In this document: piece after piece, positions 10,850 through 23,053 of the stretch
How the letters are laid out: each line of letters opens with the position of its first letter
How positions within the stretch are numbered: the stretch's first letter is position 1
Source of the DNA: Corallium rubrum
Lineage: Eukaryota > Cnidaria > Anthozoa > Scleralcyonacea > Coralliidae
NCBI GenBank assembly: GCA_964035015.1
Contig: OZ036006.1
Span: 545,130 to 609,129, forward strand
Length of the DNA stretch: 64,000 bases
Direction of reading: 5' to 3'
Position numbers and translations under genes: made by a program
Notes under the pieces: model-generated
Told to the model about the DNA's origin: nothing
The model's input: only the letters and a program-made list of their open reading frames with translations
The model's database searches: none

Positions 10850-11080
10850 GTCTGTAGACTAGATTTCTATACTGTCTAGACACCTCGACTTTCGAGCCTT
10901 TAATTTCTTTAAAGGCTTTAATGTTTATTTAAACAGTAAAACTGGCTAAATTTTTTTCAGTGATTTTGTGTTTAAGATACAGTGATAAGATTTTAACTTA
11001 CAAGTGGTCTTATTCCCTCGAGTAACGCAATATGGGATTAAATACGCGCAACAAAAGTGTCAAAAACAAGACGGAGTGTA

Positions 11081-11336
11081 TTACCAAAACCGATGATGCG
11101 CGGCATGGCCCAAAAAAACATGTCATGTTTTCCGTCCAAACATTAACGAATCCGGCTGCATTCCTTAGCCTTTGAAATTGACACCGTGAGATCACTGCAA
11201 TATGATTGGTCCATTTGCTTACTTTTGAATTCTCTAGCCAAAAACGTTTAGGAATGCAGACGGATTCGTCAATGTTTTGAACAGAAATCAGACGTGTTTT
11301 TTGGGGGGCCATGCCGCGCATCATCGGTTTTGGTAA
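11081..11336. mobile_element. MITE nested in the hAT, TA target site
   Basis: TTACCAAAACCGATGATGCG and CGCATCATCGGTTTTGGTAA are inverted ends of about 40 bp, extending into CGGCATGGCCCAAAAAA. TA flanks both sides (11079-11080, 11337-11338), as in Tc1/mariner-type insertion. It lies upstream of the transposase start, so it may affect its promoter. Confidence 0.85.
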
Positions 11337-11507
11337 TAGATTACTAGATTATAGAGTTATTTTTCTTAAAAAAAACGAAAAAATTGCGAATATCGGCAAA
11401 TAGCCGATTATAAAAAATAATCGGCCGATTACCGATTATTTTGAAAACGCCAAATATCGGCCGATTTATCGGCCGTACCGATTAATCGGCTCATCCCTAG
11501 TTTGCAT

Positions 11508-12057
11508 CTCAGAATTTGAATGCAAGGCAATTTGCTTAAAAATTGCGTGATACAGCCGGCTTTTAAAAGAAATTTAATCACTTCATTCTGCACGAACGAA
11601 TGGAAGAACGAAATCAGAGGCAGAGTAAAGGAAATAACTGAGCAAGCAAAGCGAGTGTGACTGTTTGTCTATTTCAGTTATGTCATTAATATAACCCATT
11701 TAAGCGTGTTAAATTTTTCGTAGAAGCTATAAATTGTGTTGATATCTACAGTGGTTTATTGTAGTGTCTGTGGTCATAACTACTATGAATTGGGGGAGGG
11801 GGGGGGGGGGGATTATAGGGGGTCGGTCTTTCCACAAACCGCCGCATTTTTTTCTCCTTCACCGTTTTTTGACCGCTCCGTTTCTTCGTAAAACCGTAAC
11901 CGTAATTTTTTGGTATAAAACCGTAACGGCCGTTTTTCTATAACGGATATTTTTCTCGTAAGCAGTTCAAACATTCATAACGTGACCATGGTGACCACAA
12001 TAATTATTTCTCTTGAGTCTTGACCTCCAGATCTTTAGGCCCTCTTTAGAAGGCCTT
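11508..12057. other. Remainder of array unit 1 and AT-rich spacer
   Basis: This continues unit 1 after the hAT (CTCAGAATTTGAATGCAAGGC then AGCAAGCAAAGCGAGTG). A G-run lies at about 11797-11811, followed by a stretch with repeated AAACCGTAAC/TAACGG words. No gene. Confidence 0.5.
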
Positions 12058-12204
12058 AAGGCGGTTTTCCACTAGGCGAATTTGTCGACCGACTCGACAT
12101 TTTTCTTTTGTCTTGGCTAATTAGTTCCACTTGAGAGCTTGCGAGACAAAAGAAAATGTCGCTCCGCGCGACATTTTTCGATTCGCCAAGTGGAAAACCG
12201 CCTT
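12058..12204. mobile_element. MITE with AAGGCGGTTTTCCACT ends
   Basis: AAGGCGGTTTTCCACT at 12058 is mirrored by AGTGGAAAACCGCCTT ending at 12204, then GGCGAAT/ATTCGCC. Inside are GACATTTTTCTTTTGTCT and its inverted partner. 147 bp, non-coding. Confidence 0.85.
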
Positions 12205-12696
12205 TTATAGAACACAGCTATTTTTCCCCGATTGAGTTATGAAGGCTTATGCATGAAGCAGCTCACAAACACAAAGAACCCCAAAGAATGTTATACACAG
12301 TATTATTATATAACCTCTGTGGGCTCTGTGGCCTCAAGATTTTCCATCTTTTGGCATCTTTATCACGCTAAGCTTAATAGCCTGGCCTGGTGGCAAATTT
12401 ACGGCCCATTTACGGCATTTACCTCTTTCCAGGGGAGGGACGGGAGAAAGTTCCACATTGTAGCAGCTGTTAGCTTCCTTCTTCTGGAGCATCTGCAAGG
12501 CCGTCCCAAAGTTCGAGAAAGGCTCGGGTTCTATTCCTAACCGTATTAAATCCGCGACTGAAAATGCTTAACAACCGAAAAACGCGCGAAAAAGTAATGA
12601 TTTTCCGCCACCGCACGATAATTTCTTCACCATAAACCCCAAAATAGGCTAAAATCGCCAAACCGCCAGACTATAATAGCCCCCTCCTGAATGGGC

Positions 12697-14007
12697 AACC
12701 TTGAGAAACCTACGAATCAGTTTTACTTCCAACGTACGAACCGGATGAGTTTTCTGCAAATATAGTAGGCCGGGGATTTCCCTCCAGACTAGCGCGGACC
12801 AATCATAATTGCAGCTGAACTGAACGTTCCGTTGAAGGCCGACGAGCACATATTCATTTATTTAAACTTTTGGCTTCACATAAAAAAAGCTTTACTAACT
12901 TTAATATCAGGCATTCTAGCTTGTATTTGTGTTTCCATATAACAAGGTTATTCCGAAGGGGACGCGTTTAGTCATGTAAATCATATAGTTCTAAGCCAAG
13001 TACTGGAACCATGTGGAGAGGATTAGGGGGGGGGACTGTTTCAAGGCCATGGTTCTATTTTAAAAGGCGGGCTTTGCCTCGCTATTTTAAGCAATTCTGC
13101 CAACGAACAAAATTGTCATAAAATCACAAAACTTCACAATAACGATTTTAAAATATATAAAAACACAAGAGGTGCTAGAAACCTGCACAGAAGTACGGAT
13201 CGATGGTTAGAATTTGAGCATGCAAGATTGAAAGGGATTGCAAATCGACATCTTGGTTTCTACTTGGCACATCTTTAATCAAGTTTAGCTTAATTTGTGC
13301 GAGTACTTGGTCATTAATGTTTACTCTGCTTAGCTGCTGTTATTTAACTCGTATTTCATAATTGATCCATGTACAATGTACAATTTTAATTTTGAAGCGG
13401 TTTGCAGCTCATAATTTGAATGCAAGGCAATTTGCCTAAAAATCGTGTGATACAGCAGCCCTATATAATATTTTTAATAAAATAATTTTAATTCTGCATT
13501 CTGCATGCCGAGAATGAAATCAGAAGCAGAGCAACGGAAACTACGGGAGCAAGCAAAGCGAGTGTCGCTGTTTGTCTATTTCAGTATGTCATTAATAATA
13601 TAAGTCATTTAAGCATGTTAAATTTCATGAAACTATAAATTGTGTTGACATCAACAACGGTTTATTAGGGACTTTAAGATCTACGACGTGTCGTCGACCT
13701 CAACGACGACGTCCTTTAAACAAAATAATTATTTTCAAAAAACAAAGAGAGGGGATAATTTTCATTTTTCAAGTCTCGTATAGAGCATTCTCACGGCTTT
13801 GGGAACGACGTCAACGGCCAAAAGATAAGAACTGTTGCTTGAGATTTACTTCAATATATACGGACACTACAATTATTTTAACAATTACTGGGACGTTTTG
13901 GAAGTCATGAAACTTCAAATATCAAATATAATAGCGATCAATTAACCGTGACTTCTTTAAATTGTAAGATTTATGTTGCTTTTTAACCGCCGTTGTCGTC
14001 CTGCCCT
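12697..14007 (+). repeat. Array unit 2, exon segment deleted
   Basis: It begins AACCTACGAATCAGTTTTAC and ends before the next landmark at 14008. The stretch that carries the ATG exon in units 1 and 3-5 is absent: sequence jumps from the CCAATCATAATTG promoter box to the CTTTTGGCTTCACAT segment at about 12869. It supplies the empty hAT target site near 13398. Confidence 0.7.
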
Positions 14008-14454
14008 GGCCAGAAACCCATCAATCAGTTTTACTTCCAACTGAGGAAACGGATGTTTACTCTTCAACTATAATAGGCCGGGGATTTCCCTATCATAATT
14101 GAGATCACGGAATCTTTTGCATATACATGCATATAGTGGCATATACATAGTGGCAGGGTGTGATTAGCTTCCTTGTCTTCCTTAGCGGACGACCTTCTGA
14201 CAGTGATTCATAAATAAAGGCTTGATATTTAGGCATGATATTTACTACACTCGGTAAAAGAATACCAAGCACAGCTTTTTACTGGATCATTGATAGTTAA
14301 TAGGTAACTGTGCGGTTAGTGTGGTTGTGCACTTGTTAGCCAAGTCTTCAAATTGAATCACAACATCCACGGGAGTTCTTCGCAAGGTATCATTGATTTG
14401 GAATAATCTTATTAAGCAGTTGTTGCATTTGAGCAAATAGTTACAGGATTCGCT

Positions 14455-14476
14455 ATGGATCAGCCGATGGAAAATG
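14455..14476 (+). CDS. First coding exon, array copy 2 (unit 3)
   Basis: Same 22 nt as at 7480, encoding MDQPMEN plus one base. The donor GTAAGG is strong. Upstream TGCATTTGAGCAAATAG and ACAGGATTCGCT are conserved in all copies. Phase 1 matches the acceptor at 27704. Confidence 0.5.
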
Positions 14477-14831
14477 GTAAGGTTTTGTGTTCTAGGCTTT
14501 ATATAATAATAATAAAAGAATAAGACTAATCATTTGAAAGCTTTTATGGCCACAATAATTGTATATTAATTTATTCTAAGCATTAGTTAATTTTACAAAA
14601 TTAGTATCAGAATAATCTCGCTAAATGATTTAATTATATGCACTTTTGTAGCCGGTACTCTTTTATGGTTTCAATATTATCTATTGAATGATCAGAATCA
14701 GAATCACATTTTCAGATTGGAGACATTTGGCTTCACATTACAAAGGCATTCTAGCTTGTATTTGTATTTCCATAAACAAGATTAATTGCGTCTAGTCCAA
14801 CCTAAGAACTGGAACCATGGGGAGAGAAGGA

Positions 14832-14850
14832 GGGGGGGGGGGGGGGGGGG
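14832..14850 (+). repeat. 19-G homopolymer
   Basis: Uninterrupted G run in array unit 3. Units 1 (about 7891-7907), 2 (13026 on), 4 and 5 have G-rich tracts at the same relative place, so a G-rich segment is a conserved unit feature that varies in purity and length. Confidence 0.9.
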
Positions 14851-15747
14851 CTGTTTTAAAGTCATGGTTCTATTCTGCGAGTGCTTGGTCTCAAATGTTC
14901 AGGATTCTGCTGAGCGGCTGTTCAGGGTAACTCTAATTTCATAATTGATCCATCAGTCAATGTACAATTTTAACTTTGAAGCAGTTTGCTGCTTAAAATT
15001 TGAATGCAAGGTAATTTGCTTAAAAATCGCATGATAAAGCCCTTTTAAAAGAAATTTATCACTGATTCCGCACGAACGAATGAAAGAACGAAATCAAAGG
15101 CAGAGTAAAGGAAACTACGTGAGCAAGCAAAGCGAGTGTCGCTGTTTGTCTATTTCAATATATAATCCATTTAAGCATGTTACATCTCTCGCACATGATC
15201 CAGCTGCCTGTGGTCATAACTACTATAAATGGGCATCTTTCAGAAACCCACCAATCAGTTTTACTTCCAACGTACGAACCGGGTAATTTTTTTCTAACCA
15301 GTAGGCCGGGGATTTCCCTCTAGAACCCCGCCTTCCAGTAGCGCGGACCAATCATAATTGAAATCACGAAACTTCTTTTGCATAGAATAAAAAATCCATG
15401 GAATTACCCAAATGTTCAGTACGACTAGCTTCCTTAGCGGACGACCTTCTGCCAGTGATTCATAAATAAAGGATTGATATTTAGGCATGATATTTACTAC
15501 ACTCGATAGAAGAATGCCAAGCACAGTTTTTTACTGGATCGTTGATAGCTAATAGGTAACTGTGCGGTTAGTGTGGTTGTGCACTTGTTAGCCAAGTGGT
15601 CATTTAAAATATCTCAAATATAGTCCAGAGTTCTTGATCTTCAAATTGAATCACAACATCGACGGGAGTTGTTCGCAAGGTATCATTGGTTTGGAATAAA
15701 TGTATTAAGCATTTGTTGCATTTGAGCAAATAGCTACAGGATTCGCT

Positions 15748-15769
15748 ATGGATCAGCCGATGGAAAATG
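15748..15769 (+). CDS. First coding exon, array copy 3 (unit 4)
   Basis: Identical coding sequence to the unit 3 copy, donor GTAAGG, phase 1. Upstream CCAATCATAATT lies about 400 bp away. Any of the copies could in principle splice to 27704. Confidence 0.5.
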
Positions 15770-17288
15770 GTAAGGTTTCGTGTTCTAGGCTTTATAATAA
15801 AAGAATAAGACTAATCATTTGAAAGCTTTTATGGCCACAATAATTGTATATTGATTTATTCTAAACATTAGTTTTACAAAATTAGTATCAGAATAATCTC
15901 GCTAAATGGAATTCATTATATGCACTTTTGTAGCCTGTACTCTTTTATGGTTTCTATATTATCTATTGAATGATCAGAATCAGAATCACACTTTCAGATT
16001 GGAGACTTTTGGCTTCACATTACAAAGGCATTCTAGCTTGTATTTGTATTTCCATAAACAAGATTAATTGCGTCTAGTCCAACCTAAGAACTGGAACCGT
16101 GAGGAGAGAAGGAGGGGAGGGGGGACTGTTTTAAAGTCATGGTTCTATTCCAAAGGCCGCTGCGTCATGCTGTTTTATGCAATTCTGGAACAAACAAAAT
16201 TGTCTATAAATCACACAAATTTCACAATAACTTTTTTAATAGATAAAAAAACACAAGAGAGATGCCAGAAACGTCCACAGAAGTACGGATGGACAAGATT
16301 AAGCGAGATTGAAAGAGATAGCAAATAGACATCTTGATTTCTGTTTGGCACAACTGTAACCAAGTTTAGCTCAATTTGTGCGAGTGCGTGGTTTCAAATA
16401 TTCAGAACTCTGCTTAGCACCTGTAATTTCAACATTAATTTCATAATTGATCCACGAATCACCAATGTACAATTTTAAATTTGAAGCGGTTTGCAGCTTA
16501 GAATTTGAATGCAAGGCAGTTTGCTTAAAAATCGCGCGATAAAGTCCTTTCAAAAGAAATTTATCACCGCATTCCGCACGAATGAATGAAAGAACGAAAT
16601 CAGAGGCAGAGTAAAGAAAACTACGTGAGCAAGCAAAGCGAGTGTCACTGTTTGTCTATTTCAGTACGTCATTAACATAACCCATCTAAGCATGTTACAT
16701 CTCTCGTAGAAACTACAAACCGTGTTGACATGTTCTGGCACATGATCCAGCTGCCTGTGGTCATAACTACTATAAATGGGCATCTTTCAGAAACCCACCA
16801 ATCAGTTTTACTTCCAACGTACGAACCGGGTATTTTTTTTCTAACCAGTAGGCCGGGGATTTCCCTCTAGAACCCCGCCTTCCAGTAGCGCGGACCAATC
16901 ATAATTGAAATCACGGAACTTCTTTTGCATATAATAAAAGTTCCGTGGAATTACCCAAATGTTCAGTACGGCTAGCTTCCTTAGCGGACGACCTTCTGCC
17001 AGTGATTCATAAATAAAGGCTTGATATTTAGGCATGATATTTACTACACTCGATAGAAGAATGCCAAGCACAGTTTTTTACTGGATCGTTGATAGTTAAT
17101 AGGTAACTGTGCGGTTAGTGTGGTTGTGCACTTGTTAGCCAAGTGGTCATTTAAAATATCTCAAATCTAGTCCAGAGTTCTTCAAATTGAATCACAACAT
17201 CGACGGGAGTTGTTCGCAAGGTATCATTGGTTTGGAATAATCGTATTAAGCACTTGTTGCATTCGAGAGAATAGCTACAGGATTCGCT

Positions 17289-17310
17289 ATGGATCAGTCG
17301 ATGGAAAATG
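17289..17310 (+). CDS. First coding exon, array copy 4 (unit 5)
   Basis: One substitution changes the fourth codon from Pro to Ser (MDQSMEN); donor GTAAGG, phase 1. This copy is closest to the downstream exon at 27704, giving an intron of about 10.4 kb that contains an (AAT)n tract and the 6.8-kb transposon. Confidence 0.5.
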
Positions 17311-17340
17311 GTAAGGTTTTGGGTTCTGGGCTTTATATAT

Positions 17341-17564
<224 letters not shown>

Positions 17565-18620
17565 AAGAGTAAGACTAATCATTTGAAAGCTTTTATGGCT
17601 ACGATAATTGTGTATTAGTTTATTCTAAACATTAGTTTTACAAAACTAGTATATCTGGATAATCTCGCTAAATGGATTTAATTATATGCACTTTTCTAGC
17701 CTGTACTCTTTTAGTTTCTATATTATCTATTAAATGATCAGAATCAGAATCACACTTTCAGATTGGAGACTTTTGGCTTCACATTACAAAGGCATTCTAG
17801 CTTGCATTTGTATTTCCATAAACAAGATTAATTGCGTCTAGTCCAACCTAAGAACTGGAACCGTGAGGAGAGAAGGATGGGGGGAGGGGACTGTTTGAAA
17901 GTCATGGTCCTATTCTAAAGGCCGGGCTGCGTCATGCTATTTTATGCAATTCTGGCACAAACAAAATTTTCTATAAATCACACGAATTTCGTAATAACTT
18001 CTTTAAAAGATACAAGAACACAAAAGAGATGCTAGAAACGTGCACAGAAGTACGGATGGACAAGATTAAGCGAGATTGAAAGAGATAGTAAATGGACATC
18101 TTGGTTTCTGTTTGGCAAAACTGTAACCACGTTTTGGTCTCAAATGTTCAGAACTCTGCTTAGCAGCTGTTCAGGGTAACTATAATTTCATAATTGATCC
18201 ATGAATCATTGTACAATTTTAACTTTGAAGCGCTTTGCAGCTTAGAATTTGAATGCAAGGCAATTGGCTTAAAAATCGCGTGATAAAGCCCTTTTAAAAG
18301 AAATTTATCACTGCATTCCTCACTAACGAATGAAAGAACGAAATCAGAGGCAGAGTAAAGAAAACTACGTGAGCAAGCAATTAAAGCGAGTGTCACCGTT
18401 TGTCCATTTCAGTATGTCGTCAATGTAACCCATTTAAGCATGTTAAATCTCTCGTAGAAACTGTAAACTGTGTTAACATTATCTGGCACATGATCGAGCT
18501 GCCTGTGGTCATAACTACTATAAATGGGCATCTTTCAGAAACCCACCAATCAACTTTACTTCTAACGTACGTACCGGATATTTTTTTCTACAACTATACC
18601 AGTAGGCCGGCGATTTCCTT

Positions 18621-19135
18621 TGGTGTTTCCATAAACAAGGTTACTCTCAAGTGGACGCGTCTAGTAAATCGCACAAAAATGCCTCTTGTGACATCACATC
18701 TGGTAACTTTGACAGCGAAAAACTCCATGAAGATGGAATTTTCGGCTGACAAGTTATATTGCAATTTTGCTGAGGAGAACCCAAAGATTACGAATATGTA
18801 AAATCCCCACAGGTGAGATAGGCACTTTAAAACTGAACAACAAGCACATACAATATAAACCTTCAACTATCAGCTAGAGTAACTATCATTAAAAGAGCTT
18901 TTAGGGAATCCTGGTTTGTATTTAGGACAATGTACTGCGATTTTCAGTTGAGTTTGGAGACCAGAAGTTTTATTGAAAGTTTGATTATTTCACAGTTTGA
19001 CACGTTTCCATGGGAAATTTGAAGGTTTGCGCATTTTGACCAATAGAAATTAACGCGTTGCCCAAACTTTTAAATTTGCCCATGACAATATTCAAATTCT
19101 CACATGACAACGTTTCGAATTTCCCTTGGCAACTT
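18621..19135. other. No gene seen
   Basis: Spacer between the array and the 6.8-kb element. Short open frames at 18400-18801 overlap array sequence and show no domain. Inverted short words (CATGGGAAATTTGAA / TTCGAATTTCCC) suggest old repeat debris. Confidence 0.35.
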
Positions 19136-19310
19136 GTGCGTTTCCAACCTGGTACCCAGGCTCTTTTCAAACCGCCGTGCGGAGAAAAGACCCTGGTATA
19201 TCATGGTCACGTGACTACCAAAAACTGGTTGTGATATATTTTGTTTGGACAGGGGTGTTGTAGATTTTACCGTTTGATAAAAAACTTCGATCTTGGATTC
19301 AAGATTTCAG

Positions 19311-20082
19311 CGCTAAGTGGGTACAATATGGCTATGATTTCTGATTATGTTCAACAAGAAACGGGTGACGTTCGAGGGACTGATGGCGTAGAAAAGCGAA
19401 AAGCAATGACCGCAGGTGGTAAATATTTTTCCCGTTTTAAATTCCGATTGCTTATCTAGCTGCTCAGGTTTTTTTGCTATAATACTACGCAAATTATCGA
19501 AGTGTGGAGCGGAGAGAAAGTCTTATACTATTTACACTGCGTCGTTGAATGGAGACAGAAACTGATTTCTCTCGCAGACTCGCACAGGACGAGGCAAATT
19601 TTTGAGATAAACAAGTGAAAATATACAAAGATATTCAGTACTCAAACTTGAGCTGATCATTAATTTTACAGTAACGAAAAATTATCGGCAACATACATCA
19701 CACCAAATAAATCGTAAAAATACAAAGCGATGAGATATTTTCTCGGGGTTGTGTAGGTTGTTTATATCCAAATCAAAACTTCAGACTGCCGTCTGGGTAA
19801 ATGTCGACGATCGTCCGAATGCTTCGAATTTCTCTCTGCTCCACACCTTGGTAATTTACGTATAGTATTCACATCAAAACAAGTTGTGTATAAGAATAAG
19901 CATTACAGTCGAAATCTTGAACAGCTAGAAAAGGAATAGGTGAATTTGAAATGGTGAATTATTTATCGTCTGCGATCTGCTTCTTTGCTTCGCTTCTCTG
20001 CGGCGCGAGTCTCTTCTACGTTACCCGTTTCTTGTGAACATAATCAGAAGTCATAGCCATATCGTACCCACTTAGCGTTGAA
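19311..20082. repeat. Inverted pair of exon-like segments
   Basis: GCTAAGTGGGTAC..ATGGCTATGA at about 19313 and its inverted copy near 20080 define arms of about 260 bp that also share TCTAGCTG and AGTGTGGAGC. The plus copy keeps an open frame (MAMISDYVQQETGDVRG on) up to CCGCAG|GTGGTA, a possible donor. The minus copy has lost a base in the QQ codons and terminates early. Confidence 0.6.
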
Positions 20083-20218
20083 CTATTGAATATATAATAA
20101 TAATAATAATAATTTAATTTATATTGCGCATATTACATTTCAATATGTTCATGTGCGCATTACACTGTTTAGAATACTATACCATCACTATCTTACTTTA
20201 ACATTAAAACAAATCTAT

Positions 20219-20662
20219 CTACAAGATATTAAAAGATAATTCAAAAAGATATGTTTTCAGTGCAACTTTGAATGCAGATAGAGAATCAATGTCTCGGATT
20301 CCGCTTGGTAGTTTGTTCCATAGTTTAGGAGCAGCAGACTGGAACGCTCTATCTCCTAATGTTACTTTACATTTCGCACTCGCTGGAACTAGAGATAATC
20401 CACTGTAAGAGCGAAGACTATACTTGGTGGGCTTAACAGTAGATAACAAATCACATAAGTACTGTGGCCCCAGACCATGCAAACACTTGAACGTTAAAAG
20501 TAATATCTTAAATTCAATACGATAGCTAACTGGTAACCAATGAAGACTGTTTAAAACTGGAGTGATATGACAGAACCTCGGGTTATTTGTGACAAGCCTA
20601 GCTGCCGCATTTTGCACACGTTGTAATTTAGCAATGTGCGTGCTAGGAAGGCCGTATAGCAA
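20219..20662 (-). pseudogene. LINE reverse transcriptase, C-terminal part
   Basis: 147 residues reading LLYGLPSTHIAKLQRVQNAA, then LNSLHWLPVSYRIEFK, LGPQYLCDLL and GDRAFQSAAPKLWNKLP. This is the conserved region after the RT fingers and thumb in CR1/L2/Rex-type LINE polyproteins. The preceding LDYCNS is in the same frame upstream of the first Met, so the ATG is only where the open frame happens to show one. The upstream RT core is separated from it by a 93-bp insertion at 20810-20902, so no functional protein can be made. Confidence 0.88.
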
Positions 20663-20809
20663 ACTATTACAATAATCTAATTTACTTGTAATAAATGCAT
20701 GGACTAATGATTCTGTTGCTTTACGAGTTAAGAATTTTCTAATTTTACGAATGTTATAGATGATAGAATGCTGAACTACAAATCTTATTTATGTGATCAA
20801 GCATATTAA

Positions 20810-20902
20810 CTCATTCCTGTCCGGGGGCTTCCCCAGAGGTGAATAAAATCGTCTGGCGTTAGCCAGAATAAAATACTAAAGACCAATTCGGACAAGAAAG
20901 AG
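20810..20902. mobile_element. 93-bp micro-MITE at TTAA inside LINE
   Basis: CTCATTCCTGTCC and GGACAAGAAAGAG are inverted ends, with TTAA on both sides (20806-20809, 20903-20906), the target used by piggyBac-type elements. It interrupts the LINE frame after VWFDARLN. With so short an element the superfamily is tentative. Confidence 0.65.
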
Positions 20903-21002
20903 TTAAGTCTGGCGTCAAACCAAACCCCTAGCTTTCTCACGGCATTGGTTGATGGACTTATGTCAGAACTGCCTACTCGTAATTGTGAGATCTTAACTTT
21001 TT

Positions 21003-21239
21003 CTATTTGTTGTCTAGTACCAAGAATAAGAAATTCAGTCTTATCCGTGTTAAGTTTAAGTTTATATCTGAAATCATCCAGTGTTGAATTTCTGCAATAC
21101 AATTCTCCATACAAGACACAGCAGCAGTTTCAGTTAAATCATCCCCAGGCTTAAAAGACAAATATAGTTGGGTGTCGTCAGCATATATATGTACTTGCGG
21201 AAGATGTTTTTCAAACGGTAAATCTTTACCGTTTTTCAA
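21003..21239 (-). pseudogene. LINE reverse transcriptase core fragment
   Basis: This includes QVHIYADDTQLYLSF, the RT motif C with the catalytic YADD Asp pair, then CIAEIQHWM. A second frame (20806-21114) continues with LNTDKTEFLILGT and VRKLGVWFDARLN, so a frameshift lies between. It belongs to the same LINE as 20219-20662. Normal LINE RTs are several hundred residues longer on the N-terminal side, which is missing here. Confidence 0.85.
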
Positions 21240-21304
21240 ACGGTAAATCTTTCAAACGAAAGCATCAGATCATCTCTACCACAGAATAAAGAACTGAGCA
21301 GAAG

Positions 21305-21943
21305 GTAGGGATGGGCGATACTAGTACAAAATATCGATACCAACGATACTTACAAAAGTATCGATACTTTCGATACTCGCAAAAAGTGTATATTGGTAAT
21401 TTCGATACCACTTGAGCCTGCGATGTTTTTGGTTAGTATCTATGAAAATCGGTGAACAATTCATCATGCAGGGTTGTATGATGCTGTTTTTAAATAAAAA
21501 CACTGCCTCGTACCCAGGCGTCTCCACATACATATTTGCATACATATATACATTCATATTTACACGAAGTACTGCAATACTTCGTGTAAATATGAATATA
21601 TATATATGTATGCAAATATGTATGTGGAGACGCCTGGGTACGAGGCAGATAAAAACATTTAACTAAATAGTTATCACTTATATATTTAGGAAAACATTGA
21701 ACATGCACGTTGATATTGTTCAGTTTAAGATTTAAAATCATAATTGCAAATGTTTATGCAGCTGATAGACTATTCCTTGACTTGTTATATTTGTTACTTT
21801 AATATTCTTCTTATTTTAAAAGTTATTTCAATCAATGTAAAAATTGAAGTATCGGTATCGATTTTTGTGTCGGTATCGACCAAAATTCTTAGTATCGGAC
21901 TGGTATCGTATCGAACAAAAAAAGCTGGTATCGCCCATCCCTT
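21305..21943. mobile_element. Non-autonomous hAT element, 8-bp target duplication
   Basis: The ends AGGGATGGGCGATAC and GTATCGCCCATCCCT are inverted. AGCAGAAG is duplicated exactly at 21297-21304 and 21944-21951. Subterminal TATCGATAC words repeat. 639 bp, no transposase. It interrupts the left arm of the 6.8-kb element and itself carries the palindrome at 21503-21648. Confidence 0.92.
21503..21648. mobile_element. 146-bp palindromic MITE nested in the hAT MITE
   Basis: Near-perfect arms of about 70 bp start CTGCCTCGTACCCAGGCGTC. The 9-bp direct repeat ATAAAAACA flanks it exactly (21494-21502, 21649-21657). Its end resembles that of the 115-bp MITE at 45439 and the 6.8-kb element that ultimately encloses it. 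Confidence 0.92.
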
Positions 21944-21951
21944 AGCAGAAG

Positions 21952-23053
21952 TGCCTCCGTGCTTGTTACCGAAAACCACTTCCGGAAAATCTCGCAGCCA
22001 GTAAACCTCAGCGAGGTCAACAAGGAGTGCCGAATGGCGAAATACGGAGTTGGATCACTAAAATCGCTATATCTCACAAACTAGTGGCTCCATTTTTACG
22101 CTACAACCAGTAGTAATAGAGGAGAGGTAGATGACAATATTTTTGCCGTTTAGAAGGTGCGAAAAACATATGAAAGTGAAAATTTACGGAATTAAAACGA
22201 ACTCGAACCGCCACTGTGTGAAGCTGTTTAAAGCATTACCGTCTTCTTTAATAAACTTGCATTTGCAAGCAAAAATAAGAGCAGACAATCTTTAAAAACA
22301 GTTTAAACGTTAAGTATAAAGATTAACCTGCACATATTTTCTGTTATTTCTTGAATGGAATGAGTAATTTTGAAGAACGAAGCAATTCTATTAGGTGACG
22401 TTTTGTCGTTTTACAGTGAAATTTAATAAGGCCAGTTGTTTATTGTTGTTATATTTTTTTCAAATTTCATTGACTAACATGTAGGAATTAAACTTATGAT
22501 AGAAGTAACTTATGTTTAAATTACTGCTTGGTGTCACCAGCAGTCTTGTTGTTTGACACCAGGGGCCAGGGCTATTTTGTATGTTTTGATACCATATTTG
22601 CAGTTAAAAAACTGAATTACAAAATTTCTATTAGAATACATGATAAAATATATATAAATTTTTTTCACATCATTGTCTTATAGAAGGAATAAAACTTTTT
22701 CAATAGCAATCAGTTTTGCATGCATGTTGAAATCATTTGATATTGTGCAAGTTTATATACAGCACTATAAACCATTGATTAAAACTAACTAAAATGTTTG
22801 CATGCAATTGCATTCTCGATTCTTTTTGTAATCTGGAAAGGCCTGATCATCAAAATTTAATCTGAGATGCTGAAGTAACCAAGATTAATACAATTTGGCT
22901 TCTCAGCATATAATTGGACAAGGACATTGTTTTAGCAAAACTCTCAGTTGATGAATTAATAGCAATAAACAACTGATTTTTGTTGGGGTTTTTTTGCACA
23001 AGCCAGTTATGTATTTACTACCTGTATCTTTTATACATGTATATACTGTATAG
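21952..23053. other. Left arm and loop of the 6.8-kb element, no gene
   Basis: 21952-22460 pairs with 25340-25790 on the opposite strand (for example TTTACGGAATTAAAACG with its complement near 25570). 22460-23053 is AT-rich loop without a recognisable frame. Confidence 0.6.

Larger units (their letters stand above)
8278..11499 (-). mobile_element. Complete hAT transposon
   Basis: The termini TAGGGATGAGCCGAT and ATCGGCTCATCCCTA are inverted. Subterminal ATCGGCCGAT words repeat at both ends. The 8-bp target duplication GTTTGCAT is exact (8270-8277 and 11500-11507). The corresponding site in the next array unit (GCGGTTTGCAGCTCA near 13398) is empty, confirming the boundaries. It is 3,222 bp and carries one transposase. 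A 256-bp MITE sits in its 5' untranslated region at 11081-11336. Confidence 0.95.
20093..21248 (-). mobile_element. CR1-like LINE, 5'-truncated, broken
   Basis: 3' portion of a non-LTR retrotransposon. Going upstream on the minus strand: an (ATT)n 3' tail at 20093-20112, the C-terminal domain at 20219-20662, then RT pieces with the catalytic YADDTQLYLSF near 21175. The 5' end is missing, as is usual for target-primed LINE insertion. It splits the left arm of the 6.8-kb element. Confidence 0.88.

Noticed and set aside
20219..20662. A stand-alone 147-aa host gene
   Set aside because: It is the C-terminal part of a CR1-like LINE; the rest of the RT lies upstream in broken frames.
21412..21666. 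84-aa plus and 83-aa minus frames
   Set aside because: Both are read through the 146-bp palindrome at 21503-21648 and its host MITE; mirror-image artefacts.
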